A stretch of 64,000 nt of DNA from Caulobacter segnis (GTDB taxonomy: Bacteria > Pseudomonadota > Alphaproteobacteria > Caulobacterales > Caulobacteraceae). Under the pieces are notes generated by a model. It did no database searches, had not been told where the DNA came from, and worked only from the letters and a program-made list of their open reading frames with translations. The stretch lies in assembly GCF_023935105.1 (NCBI RefSeq), contig NZ_CP096040.1:4941001-5005000 (forward strand), in the 5' to 3' direction. Of the stretch, positions 15,697-22,903 are shown in pieces (the stretch's first letter is position 1; each line of letters begins with the position of its first letter). Both the position numbers and the translations under genes were made by a program.

Positions 15697-18042
15697 ATGA
15701 AGTCTTCTCACGATCGTCGGTTCGAGCTGCTCGTCGAGTCCCTGACGGGCTACGGCGTCTACATGCTCGACCTCGACGGCCGGGTGACCAGTTGGAACCG
15801 CGGCGCGCAGAACCTCAAGGGCTACACCGCCGAGGAAATCCAGGGCGAGGAGTTCAGCCGGTTCTTCACGCTCGAGGATCGCCGTGACGGGCTCCCCCGG
15901 CGCCTGATCATGCAGGCCCGCGCCCTGGGCCGGATCGACAGCGAGGGTTGGCGGGTCCGCAAGGACGGCGGTCGCTTCTGGGCTGTAGCAACCCTGCACC
16001 TGATGCGTGACGATGCCGGCGAGCCGATCGGCTTCGCCAAGGTCACCCGCGACATGACCGAGCAGCGGGCCGCACAGCAGGCGCTCGTCGAGAGCGAACG
16101 CCGCTTTCGCTATCTGGTCGAGGGCGTCGTCGACTACGCCATCTACATGCTGGACGTGAACGGGGTGGTCACCAACTGGAATCGCGGGGCCCAGCGCATC
16201 AAAGGCTACGACGCCAACGAGATCGTGGGACGGCATTTCGGGGCCTTCTACACGCCCGAGGACCGCGCCGCGGGTCGCCCGGCTGTCGCCCTGGTCACCG
16301 CCAAGGCCGAGGGCCGGTTCGAGGGCGAAGGCTGGCGACTGCGCAAGGACGGCAGTCGTTTCTGGGCGTCCGTGGTGATCGACCCGATTCACGACGATCA
16401 AGGCCAGTTGATCGGCTACGCGAAGATCACGCGCGACATCAGCGAGCGCAAGGCCGCCGAGGAGGCCCTGGCCCAGAGCGAGCGGCAGTTTCGCATGCTC
16501 GTCGAGGGCGTCGTCGACTACGCCATATACATGCTCGATCCCAACGGGATCATCACCAACTGGAATGCCGGCGCCGAGAAGATCAAGGGCTATAGCGCCA
16601 GCGAGATCGTCGGCCAGCACTTCTCGAAGTTCTATACCCCCGAGGATCGCGCCGCCGGCCTGCCCGTGCAGAACTTGCACCGAGCCGCGACGGAACGTCG
16701 GTTCGAGGCCGAGGCGTGGCGTGTCCGCAAAGATGGCACGCTGTTCTGGGCCAATGTGGTGATAGACCCGATCCGCGACGAGACCGGACGTTTGGTCGGC
16801 TACGCCAAAATCACCCGCGACATCACCGACAAAAAGCGCGTGCAGGCCGAACTCGACGAGGCGCGCGAACGGATCGCTCACAACCAAAAGATGGAAGCCC
16901 TGGGCCAGCTCACAGGCGGCGTGGCGCACGACTTCAACAATCTCCTGATGGTGGTCAGCGGCCAAGCGCATCTGCTTCGCAACAAGGTCGGCGATGATCC
17001 CAAGGCCCATCGCGCCCTCGACGCCATCGAGACCTCCGCCTTGCGCGGGCAGGATCTGACCCGGCACCTCTTGTCGTTCGCCCGGCGCCAACGTCTGCAG
17101 ACGACCATCGCCCCGCTCGCCGAGCGGATGAGCGGCGTGCACGAACTGGTCGCCACCAGTCTGCCGGCCAACATCGAGCTGAAGCTCGACATCTCCGACG
17201 ACCTTTGGCCGGTCGAGGTGGACCAGGGCGAACTGGACCTGGCGATCCTCAATCTCGCCGTCAACGCGCGTGACGCAATGCCGACAGGCGGGCGGCTGAC
17301 GATTTCGGCGCGCAACACGACCCAGACCGGGACGGTCAGCGACCTTTTCGGCGATTTTGTCGAGATCGAGATCACCGACACCGGCACGGGCATCGCGCCC
17401 GACATCATGGCCAAGATATTCGAGCCCTTCTTCACCACCAAGGACGTCGACAAGGGGACCGGCCTTGGTCTGAGCCACGTCTATGGCTTCGCCCAGCAGG
17501 CGGGCGGCGACGTGCAGGTCGACAGCATCCTGGGCAAGGGCACGCGGTTTTCGATCCTCCTACCGCGCTCGCACGGGCAGGTGTCGCCGAAGGCTTTCTC
17601 GATCGAGGCCACCGAAAGAACCGGGGCGGCCCGGATCCTGCTCGTCGAAGACAACCCCGATGTCGCAGACGTGGCGATGGGTCTGCTGGAGCGGCTTGGA
17701 CACCAGGTGCGTGTCGCCAACAACGCCGCGTCCGCCTTGAGCGCCTTGCAAGACGGTTCGCCGCCCGACCTGGTGTTCAGCGATATCGTGATGGCCGGCA
17801 AAATGGATGGCGTGGCGCTGGCGCGGCTGCTGCGCGAGCGCCACCCCGAACTGCCTGTGCTCCTCGCCACCGGCTACAGCCAGACGGCCGAGAACCTGAA
17901 CGCGGAGTTTCCCATCCTGCGAAAGCCCTACAACATCGACGAACTGAAGACGGCGATCGATCAGGTGCTACTGGGCGCGACGGCTCCGGCGTCCGGCACG
18001 GTCGTCCCCCTGCCTCGTGCGCGCAAAGAGCGGAAGGCCTGA
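15697..18042 (+). CDS. hybrid sensor histidine kinase with three tandem PAS domains
   Basis: A 781-residue cytoplasmic protein with no membrane segment. Three similar PAS units follow each other (about 8-125, 135-255 and 265-380). Each begins VYMLD/IYMLD and contains NWNRGA- or SWNRGA-like text, then KGY, then a PAC region with WRVRKDG and FAKVTRD- or YAKITRD-like ends. Then come the kinase core with phospho-acceptor H411 in GGVAHDFNNLL, the N box (LAVNARDAM), G boxes, and a C-terminal receiver with its Asp in VFSDIVM near residue 695. Such a protein senses a cytoplasmic signal and phosphorylates its own receiver. AGAGG stands just before ATG 15697. It is divergent from the LOV operon. The near-repetition of PAS units suggests internal duplication. 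Confidence 0.92.
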   Translation: MKSSHDRRFELLVESLTGYGVYMLDLDGRVTSWNRGAQNLKGYTAEEIQGEEFSRFFTLEDRRDGLPRRLIMQARALGRIDSEGWRVRKDGGRFWAVATLHLMRDDAGEPIGFAKVTRDMTEQRAAQQALVESERRFRYLVEGVVDYAIYMLDVNGVVTNWNRGAQRIKGYDANEIVGRHFGAFYTPEDRAAGRPAVALVTAKAEGRFEGEGWRLRKDGSRFWASVVIDPIHDDQGQLIGYAKITRDISERKAAEEALAQSERQFRMLVEGVVDYAIYMLDPNGIITNWNAGAEKIKGYSASEIVGQHFSKFYTPEDRAAGLPVQNLHRAATERRFEAEAWRVRKDGTLFWANVVIDPIRDETGRLVGYAKITRDITDKKRVQAELDEARERIAHNQKMEALGQLTGGVAHDFNNLLMVVSGQAHLLRNKVGDDPKAHRALDAIETSALRGQDLTRHLLSFARRQRLQTTIAPLAERMSGVHELVATSLPANIELKLDISDDLWPVEVDQGELDLAILNLAVNARDAMPTGGRLTISARNTTQTGTVSDLFGDFVEIEITDTGTGIAPDIMAKIFEPFFTTKDVDKGTGLGLSHVYGFAQQAGGDVQVDSILGKGTRFSILLPRSHGQVSPKAFSIEATERTGAARILLVEDNPDVADVAMGLLERLGHQVRVANNAASALSALQDGSPPDLVFSDIVMAGKMDGVALARLLRERHPELPVLLATGYSQTAENLNAEFPILRKPYNIDELKTAIDQVLLGATAPASGTVVPLPRARKERKA

Positions 18043-18173
18043 TATCGGCGCCGTCAATACTTCGACCATCGGCGCATGTGGGTCCACGCGAAGACGGGGC
18101 CACTAAGTCCTGCAGCCACTTGCGACAGGGCAAGCGCCTGCCCTGCTGACCTGAAGTGCTGGTGACCGCCCAG

Positions 18174-18223
18174 GTCGCGCCAACTGCCGCCGTTGGCGGG
18201 CCTCCAGCAACTCGACATTCAGC
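18174..18223 (-). repeat. dispersed intergenic repeat, copy 4
   Basis: It has the hairpin GCGCCA/TGGCGG with an 11-base loop and the block GCCTCCAGCAACTCGACATT on the plus strand. It lies 87 bases past the stop of the leftward SDR fragment. The gap 18043-18309 contains nothing else. Confidence 0.65.
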
Positions 18224-18309
18224 TCTTCGATCGAAGAAACCGCGCGGCGTTTCCAGCGAGGTTCCGAAACAGCCGCTATTTGGCGCGCTGAATAGTCACC
18301 GCGCGGTTT

Positions 18310-18570
18310 CTACGCCGCATCAAGGAGTGCGCCCCCGTCGACGTGCAGCACCTGGCCCGTCACATAGGTCTGGCCAGTGAGGTAGAGATAGCTCTGAGCG
18401 ATCTGCTCGACGTCGCCAGAGTGACCGACAGGCAGCCGCGCGGCTTCGGAGGCGTAAAGGGCTGCTTGTGCGTCTTCGCCCATACCCGCCCAAAGGTCGG
18501 TTTTCACAACACCAGGCGCCACGCAGTTTACGCGGAGCGGCTGGAGTTCAATGGCCAGGGCCCGCGTACC
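18310..18570 (-). pseudogene. 3' fragment of a short-chain dehydrogenase gene
   Basis: The leftward frame from 18570 to the stop at 18310 reads TRALAIELQPLRVNCVAPGV and ends with a segment containing VTGQVLHVDGGALLDA. This is the last third of a classical SDR from the helix after the active site to the C-terminus. The Rossmann motif, NNAG and YxxxK parts are missing, and homology breaks off next to a DnaE2 fragment on the other strand. A short translated product from ATG-like starts inside is unlikely to be functional. Confidence 0.7.
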
Positions 18571-18604
18571 GTCCCTGCCAAGCCGCCGCCAGCGGCCGCG
18601 ATCG

Positions 18605-18852
18605 GCAGTTCATCAGGACCGCGGGCCTCGTGTGGTCCGTCAGATGCCCGGCACGCCAAGGGCGTGATGTTCATGACGCTGGAGGACAAGACCGGCGTCT
18701 CCAACCTGGTGATCTGGAAGACCCTCTACGAAAAGCAGCGGCGCGTGGCGCTGTCGGCCTACTTGCTGGGTGTGGAGGGTCGGATCCAGCGCGACGGCGA
18801 TGTCGTCCACCTAGTCGCCTACAAGCTCCACGATCTTGGGGCGGTGCTTTAA
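18605..18852 (+). pseudogene. dnaE2: 3' fragment of an error-prone DNA polymerase gene
   Basis: The plus-strand frame reads AKGVMFMTLEDKTGVSNLVI, WKTLYEKQRRVALSAYLLGV and, further on, HDLGAVL. This matches the C-terminal OB-fold region of DnaE2/ImuC, the translesion polymerase of the ImuA-ImuB-DnaE2 mutasome. Just upstream, the text TAGLV and then RQMPGT-like residues appear only if frames are switched, so at least two small deletions have occurred. The other ~950 residues are absent. It abuts the SDR fragment tail to tail, marking a deletion or rearrangement junction near 18570-18605. Confidence 0.75.
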
Positions 18853-18926
18853 AGCCTGCAGGATCGATGCGCCGACGCGGGCGATCTCCTGGGCTCGGCG
18901 CAGCCGGAACTTCTGCTAGGTCGAGG

Positions 18927-19214
18927 TCAGGCGTCTGGCGACGCTCCGTTTGCGATAGTCGAGCCAACGCTTCCTTCGGTTGTCGCAGCTGCTGCGCCGA
19001 TCGTGCGAATCCCCTCGCGAGCGATGACCTCCCACACCTTGTCATCGCGCCAGATTTCGATGGTCTCGGCACTGGCGTGCTCACGGAAAAGCTGTTGGGC
19101 GTGGGCGCGGTGTCGCCCGGGCCGCAGCTTGGCCACATCAACAAAGCTCGCCACTTGGTTGGACGCCAAGCAGACGAAGGTCAGGGTGTCAGAATCATCG
19201 GCGTCGAGGTCCAT
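18927..19214 (-). CDS. small protein of unknown function
   Basis: A 95-residue soluble, mildly acidic protein beginning MDLDADDSDTLTFVCLASNQ, with a central HAQQLFREHASAETIEIWRD segment and a low-complexity Ala/Thr/Gly tail. No family is recognised. Its start lies 70 bases past a terminator-like hairpin, so it may be its own transcription unit. It overlaps the end of the upstream frame by 34 bases, which lowers trust in one of the two. Confidence 0.45.
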   Translation of the reverse strand: MDLDADDSDTLTFVCLASNQVASFVDVAKLRPGRHRAHAQQLFREHASAETIEIWRDDKVWEVIAREGIRTIGAAAATTEGSVGSTIANGASPDA

Positions 19215-19690
19215 GCGCTCAGCCTAGCTGGTGATCCCATTACGCGTCGTCCGATACCCGACCTCTTCGCCAAGAAATTGTGTGTGCAAAAAGGCCAGCC
19301 GAAAGGCTGGTCACCTCCTAAATCGAGCGCCACTAGATAGGCCTCTATCAACGGCCCGGCCATCATCTCGAAGCGCGCAGCGGAAAGCTTGGGGATCCGC
19401 GCGCCCAAGCCCTGGTGGCTTTTCACGAGGCCTCCGCCTGTCAGACCGACAATCAGCTCGAGCTGAGCGCGCGCGTCCCGCACCGCCCCGGATAGGTCCA
19501 GCGCTCTGACCTTCGCGCCTTCGGGAAAAACGAAGCGATAGATCAGGACGGGCCGGGTCGCCTCTGCATAGGCCAGCAGGCGCTCGCGCCTTTGCAAAAC
19601 ATCATCGAGGTCGACGACCACGCCGACGCGAAGGGCGTCGTCCTCGGCGAGGAACGACGAGGCGGCCTGGGCCGCGAGGTGTTTGGGCAT
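19181..19690 (-). CDS. protein of unknown function, 3' end uncertain
   Basis: From ATG 19690 the frame encodes 169 residues with protein-like composition (DDALRVGVVVDLDDVLQRRE; RPVLIYRFVFPEG; then helices). There is no signal peptide, known motif or good ribosome binding site. A terminator-like hairpin with T-run on this strand falls inside the frame at 19288-19310, coding for DQPFGWPF. The natural protein may therefore end earlier, with the last ~40 codons being read-through of a decayed 3' end. The function is unknown. Confidence 0.4.
   Translation of the reverse strand: MPKHLAAQAASSFLAEDDALRVGVVVDLDDVLQRRERLLAYAEATRPVLIYRFVFPEGAKVRALDLSGAVRDARAQLELIVGLTGGGLVKSHQGLGARIPKLSAARFEMMAGPLIEAYLVALDLGGDQPFGWPFCTHNFLAKRSGIGRRVMGSPARLSAWTSTPMILTP
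19288..19310 (-). terminator. intrinsic terminator-like hairpin (leftward)
   Basis: CCAGCC and GGCTGG (19295-19300 and 19305-19310) with a 4-base loop, followed on the minus strand by CC and five T. It is a good intrinsic terminator for leftward transcription but lies inside an open frame. Confidence 0.55.
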
Positions 19691-19817
19691 GGATGGGATA
19701 TGGGGAGCCAGCCCAGGCCCTTCCAGAGGTGGGCCGACCCGCGGGCGCGAGAGGGCGAGCAAATGGGCCGGCCTCCCCGTCCGCCTGGTACGCGCGCGCC
19801 GGACCCTCGAAAAGCGA

Positions 19818-20036
19818 TTACGGCCGGCTGTCGGTTCCCGCGCTCACGGGCAGGGCGACATACCGCTCGCGGATGGCCTTGTTGAAATACTCGCCCTTGG
19901 CGAAGGCCAGGCGCAGGCCCTGCGCGATGTCAGCGGGCACGCCTTGATAGGCATAGGCGCGCCCGCTGACGAAAGTGATGGTCAGGATCTGACCAGCCTC
20001 GTCATAGGCGAAGGCCTTGATCACCGATGAAGGCAT
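19818..20036 (-). CDS. KTSC-domain protein
   Basis: A 72-residue protein that is essentially one KTSC domain: SSVIKAFAYDEAGQILTITF, then F-x-SG-RAYAYQGVP, then GEYFNKAIRERY. KTSC (named after the conserved C-terminal residues in some members) is a small domain of unknown function, sometimes next to lysyl-tRNA synthetase-like or nucleic-acid proteins. It starts eight bases after the stop of the 60-residue protein gene at 20045, so the two form an operon. No ribosome binding site stands out, which fits coupled translation. Confidence 0.8.
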   Translation of the reverse strand: MPSSVIKAFAYDEAGQILTITFVSGRAYAYQGVPADIAQGLRLAFAKGEYFNKAIRERYVALPVSAGTDSRP

Positions 20037-20044
20037 GGCCGCCG

Positions 20045-20227
20045 CTAAGGCTTCTGGCGATCGCCTCGGTCGCCCTGGCCGCGGACGGCGTCATGCTGGG
20101 CGTGCCGGCGCTGGTCGGCGGCCGAGGATTTGCCGACATCGACGGACTCGGCGATGCGGCCCTTGTCGTCGCGGCGGATATAGCGCTTGTCGCCGTCGTG
20201 CGGCTCGATCAGTTCGCGTTTGGACAT
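20045..20227 (-). CDS. small conserved-looking hydrophilic protein
   Basis: A 60-residue, very polar protein beginning MSKRELIEPHDGDKRYIRRD and ending in a Gly/Asp/Arg-rich tail. AAGGAG lies eight bases before ATG 20227. I recall closely similar short proteins in other alphaproteobacteria, often near stress genes, but know no function. It is divergent from the DUF3606 gene, with a stress-type promoter candidate in between, and precedes the KTSC gene. It looks intrinsically disordered. Confidence 0.7.
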   Translation of the reverse strand: MSKRELIEPHDGDKRYIRRDDKGRIAESVDVGKSSAADQRRHAQHDAVRGQGDRGDRQKP

Positions 20228-20292
20228 GGGGTGGTTCTCCTTTCCAGAGACGAATCCGCGATTCTGCAGAACCGTTCCCGACCTCTGGGTTT

Positions 20293-20317
20293 GGAACGCC
20301 CTGGGGAAATGTCGGTT
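20293..20317 (+). promoter_or_regulatory. EcfG (SigT)-like promoter before the DUF3606 gene
   Basis: GGAAC (20293-20297), 16-base spacer, GGTT (20314-20317), compared with the EcfG consensus GGAAC-N16/17-CGTT. It lies 22 bases before the DUF3606 start codon. One mismatch in the -10 element. Confidence 0.5.
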
Positions 20318-20338
20318 TTGCTTGGAAGGAGACAGTCC

Positions 20339-20659
20339 ATGTCGCGTGAGCCCTTCGATCAGCCCAGCCAGGTCGACCCTGTCGAGGGCGAGGTCAGCGT
20401 CAGGGGCCCTGGGGCGACGGGGGTTTCGTTGACGCCAAGCGCGGCCCGTGAGACGGGCGATCGGCTGAAGGACGCCGCTGCGCGGGCGGAGGACGGCCAC
20501 GTCGAGGCCATCGATCTTGACGACCCGGCCAGTGTCAGGCGCTGGGCCAAGCACCTGGGCGTGGGCGAGGACGCGCTGCGCAACGCGGTGATCGCCGTCG
20601 GCCCCGACAGCGAGGCGGTGGCGCTACGGTTGACGTCGGCGCGCGGCGCGGCCGATTAG
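20339..20659 (+). CDS. DUF3606-type small protein
   Basis: A 106-residue protein with AAGGAG seven bases before ATG 20339. The C-terminal half (residues about 60-100: LDDPASVRRWAKHLGVGEDA, then LRNAVIAVG) matches the DUF3606 pattern, a short helical domain of unknown function common in alphaproteobacteria. The N-terminal half is polar and probably disordered. It ends six bases before the exonuclease III-like gene and probably shares its transcript from the EcfG-like promoter. Confidence 0.75.
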   Translation: MSREPFDQPSQVDPVEGEVSVRGPGATGVSLTPSAARETGDRLKDAAARAEDGHVEAIDLDDPASVRRWAKHLGVGEDALRNAVIAVGPDSEAVALRLTSARGAAD

Positions 20660-20665
20660 CGCCGC

Positions 20666-21439
20666 GTGCGGATCGCCACCTTCAACATCAACAACGTCGT
20701 CTCGCGCTTGGCCGCGCTCACCGCCTGGCTGGACGCAGAACAGCCGGACGTGGTCTGTCTGCAGGAACTCAAGGCCGAGCACGCCGCCTTCCCGTTCGCC
20801 GCGCTCAAGTCCCTCGGCTACGAAGCCGCCTGGAAGGGTCAGCGTGCGTGGAACGGCGTGGCCATCCTGGGGCGCGGCATGACGCCGGTGGTGACGCGCA
20901 TCGCCCTGCCCGGCGAGCCGGACAAAAGTCAGGCGCGCTACATCGAGGCGGCCGTGGGCGGGGTGCTGATCGGCTGTCTCTACCTGCCCAACGGCAATCC
21001 GGCGCCTGGGCCCAAATTTGATTACAAGCTGGCCTGGTTCGAGGCGTTCCTGGCTCACGCGCAGAGCTTGATGGCCAGCGGCGCGCCGGTCGTGCTGGCG
21101 GGCGACTACAATGTCGTTCCGACCGAGGCCGATCTCTACCCCAACCATTCCTACGCGGGGAACGCGCTCCTGCGTCCCGAAAGCCGCGCGGCCTTCCAGC
21201 GCCTGCTCGACCAGGGCTGGACGGACGCCTTGCGCGCGGTTCATCCGGAAGGCCCACTCTGGACCTTCTGGTCCTATCCGCGGTTTCGCTGGCCCAGCGA
21301 CAAGGGCCTGCGCATCGACCACCTGCTAGTCTCGCCGCAGATCGCCACGCAACTGGTCGACGCGGGGGTCGATCGCTGGGCGCGGGGCCTTGACGGCGCG
21401 AGCGATCACGCGCCGGCCTGGATCGAGATCGATCGATGA
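20666..21439 (+). CDS. xth: exodeoxyribonuclease III-like AP endonuclease
   Basis: A 257-residue enzyme of the EEP (exonuclease-endonuclease-phosphatase) superfamily, the normal length for XthA. Motifs in order: RIATFNINNV (catalytic Asn), LQELKAE (metal-binding Glu), LYLPNGN, GDYNVVP (Asp-x-Asn), then RIDHLLVS and the final SDHAP with the catalytic Asp-His pair. It would cut DNA at abasic sites and trim 3' ends in base-excision repair. It starts with GTG 20666 directly behind the DUF3606 gene, without a visible ribosome binding site. It lies beside the Ku/LigD locus. Confidence 0.93.
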   Translation: MRIATFNINNVVSRLAALTAWLDAEQPDVVCLQELKAEHAAFPFAALKSLGYEAAWKGQRAWNGVAILGRGMTPVVTRIALPGEPDKSQARYIEAAVGGVLIGCLYLPNGNPAPGPKFDYKLAWFEAFLAHAQSLMASGAPVVLAGDYNVVPTEADLYPNHSYAGNALLRPESRAAFQRLLDQGWTDALRAVHPEGPLWTFWSYPRFRWPSDKGLRIDHLLVSPQIATQLVDAGVDRWARGLDGASDHAPAWIEIDR

Positions 21440-21651
21440 GCGCGCCGCTGGTGACGCCCGATGGCGGTTACATTGTGGTGCGTGGGCAGCTCTGGCGGCG
21501 AAGCAATCCGAATATCTCGTCCGGAATCCGGCAGTGTTTCGTGGATGTCCTGATGGCGGCTCTGGCCCATAGCTCCTCCCGATGTGTGCACTCAGCTAAA
21601 CTGAGTCCACCACACACCGGGACCAGACACCTAGGGCGCATCGTCCGCTGA
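21436..21651 (+). CDS. small protein, possibly with a degraded C-terminus
   Basis: It starts with an ATGA overlap on the exonuclease gene stop, a sign of coupled translation. The first ~24 residues, MSAPLVTPDGGYIVVRGQLW and RRSN, look like a small hypothetical family I recall from other alphaproteobacteria, in which an Arg-rich helix follows. Here the text after residue 27 becomes irregular (SSSRCVHSAKLSPPH), so the 3' half may be frameshifted. 71 residues as read. Confidence 0.5.
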   Translation: MSAPLVTPDGGYIVVRGQLWRRSNPNISSGIRQCFVDVLMAALAHSSSRCVHSAKLSPPHTGTRHLGRIVR

Positions 21652-21652
21652 C

Positions 21653-21678
21653 GGAACGCTTTGAAGCCTTGGCGCGTA
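21653..21678 (+). promoter_or_regulatory. EcfG-like promoter without an obvious gene
   Basis: GGAAC (21653-21657), 17-base spacer, CGTA (21675-21678): a near match to the general stress sigma consensus. No convincing open frame follows, but a strong terminator lies 270 bases downstream. Confidence 0.35.
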
Positions 21679-21684
21679 CAACTT

Positions 21685-21975
21685 CCAAGGACGTCGTAGC
21701 AAGCCTATCGAGGCTTCCCAGGACGTTCTCGACGTTGTGCAGGGAGGTGAGACAATGTTCACAAGACGTTGCGAAAGCCGCTCTTGGCCCCCGCGAGCGA
21801 TTGTTTTCGAAAAGCGGACTGATCAGGCATCACGACAACGCCCCTGCACCTGTCTTTTCAGGTAGCGCACGCCTGGACGGGGGCGCCAGGCCGACCACCA
21901 ACATGGCCGACGGCCACCCGCTCGCCGACACGGCTTGAGCGAACACCGCGCCCCGGCCTGGCCGGGGCGCCTTTT
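21685..21975 (+). ncRNA. candidate small RNA between an EcfG-like promoter and a strong terminator
   Basis: The gene-free stretch 21652-22234 contains a near-consensus EcfG promoter at 21653-21678 and a perfect intrinsic terminator at 21948-21975 on the same strand. A transcript of about 290 nt would result. An 89-codon frame covers it, but it begins before the predicted transcription start and has no ribosome binding site. It could also be the relic of a lost small gene. This is inference from two sites only. Confidence 0.25.
21948..21975 (+). terminator. strong intrinsic terminator
   Basis: A perfect 11-bp inverted repeat, GCGCCCCGGCC (21948-21958) and GGCCGGGGCGC (21960-21970), followed by CTTTT. 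No protein gene ends close before it. Confidence 0.8.
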
Positions 21976-22234
21976 CGCGTCTGCCCTGACCGGCGCTTCG
22001 GTAGTCCTCTTCGCGGTTGGCGGTTCGTCGACCCGGGGAGGCAGCGACCTTGATGGCGACGCAAGCGCCCTTGGCCTTGGCGCCTTCTTCCCTAGCGTCT
22101 CGACAGCGCCGTTCATGGCGCTCTCGGCCCCAGCGGCCCGGCCAGACGCCCCCCCGACGATCGCCGGGCCGCACCCGGTCCTCATCGCTCCACAGCTTTG
22201 TCTGCACCCGGCCGGGCGTCTTGGCCGTTGTAGA

Positions 22235-22516
22235 ATGATGGCAAGACCCCCCAAGCCCCCACACACCGGTCAGGGCGAACTGATCATCTCTCGGGAGAGC
22301 CACGCCGTGGCGTTTTCTCTGCACTATCTCGACAACCGAGGCCTGCGCTCGGCCAAGGGCGGCGTCACCGGTGACCCCGACGCGATGCGACAGGCCTTTC
22401 GCCAAGGCCGAGTCCGCCTGGCGCTCGATGATGGCAAGGCTTTCGACGTCTCGATCATCGCCCACGCGGAAGGCAGCGCCACGGCTTACTTCGAGAGCGC
22501 CATCGACGTCCGCTGA
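22235..22516 (+). CDS. small conserved-looking protein of unknown function
   Basis: A 93-residue protein (a second ATG at 22238). The core reads TGQGELIISRESHAVAFSLH, YLDNRGLRSAKGGVTGD and then DDGKAFDVSIIAHAEGSATA. It resembles short proteins I recall next to Ku genes in related bacteria. The beta-rich middle suggests a small barrel. No ribosome binding site is visible. The longer upstream frame is unlikely because it runs through the terminator at 21948. The function is unknown. Confidence 0.6.
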   Translation: MMARPPKPPHTGQGELIISRESHAVAFSLHYLDNRGLRSAKGGVTGDPDAMRQAFRQGRVRLALDDGKAFDVSIIAHAEGSATAYFESAIDVR

Positions 22517-22586
22517 CACGCGATCGCGAACGCCCGGCGATGAATCCTTCCCGCAGGTTGCGCGTTGATGGCCCAAGGAGTTTGCG

Positions 22587-22829
22587 ATGACCCAGGCCGC
22601 CAACGACGATCGCCGCTTTTCCGTCTACGCCGATCACGCCGGGCGTCATCACGCCCGTGTCGTCCACGAGCCGAGCTTCGAGGCCGCGGCCGTGGCCTAT
22701 GTCGAGGATCTCGCCATCGCGCCGGAGGATGACGAGGCCATTCGAGTCATCGTCCGCGACCTCGACGGCGGCGGCGAACATTGCTTCCGGATCGATCTGG
22801 AGACGGGCGAGACGGCCCCCTGCGGCTGA
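22587..22829 (+). CDS. small protein resembling DUF5961
   Basis: An 80-residue protein with AAGGAG six bases before ATG 22587. The text RRFSVYADHAGRHHARVVHE, PSFEAAAVAYVEDL and GEHCFRIDLETGETAPCG is typical of a short family that I believe is DUF5961; the number should be checked. It is a cytosolic alpha/beta protein with no known role. It is 74 bases upstream of Ku and in the same direction. Confidence 0.7.
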   Translation: MTQAANDDRRFSVYADHAGRHHARVVHEPSFEAAAVAYVEDLAIAPEDDEAIRVIVRDLDGGGEHCFRIDLETGETAPCG

Positions 22830-22831
22830 CC

Positions 22832-22856
22832 GAAACGAATCACTCGGAGTCCCGTT
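22832..22856 (+). promoter_or_regulatory. EcfG-like promoter before ku
   Basis: GAAAC (22832-22836), 16-base spacer, CGTT (22853-22856): four of five -35 bases and all four -10 bases of the EcfG consensus. The start would be about 40 bases upstream of the ku ATG. Confidence 0.5.
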
Positions 22857-22903
22857 GAGTCCCAGCGCCCGACCACACGCAATGGGCCTCAAGGATCAAC
22901 GAC

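Noticed and set aside
20251..20278. An EcfG promoter for the leftward gene at 20227
   Set aside because: GGAAC is present on the minus strand, but at spacing 16-17 the -10 element is GGAT/GATT and not CGTT, so the match is too weak.
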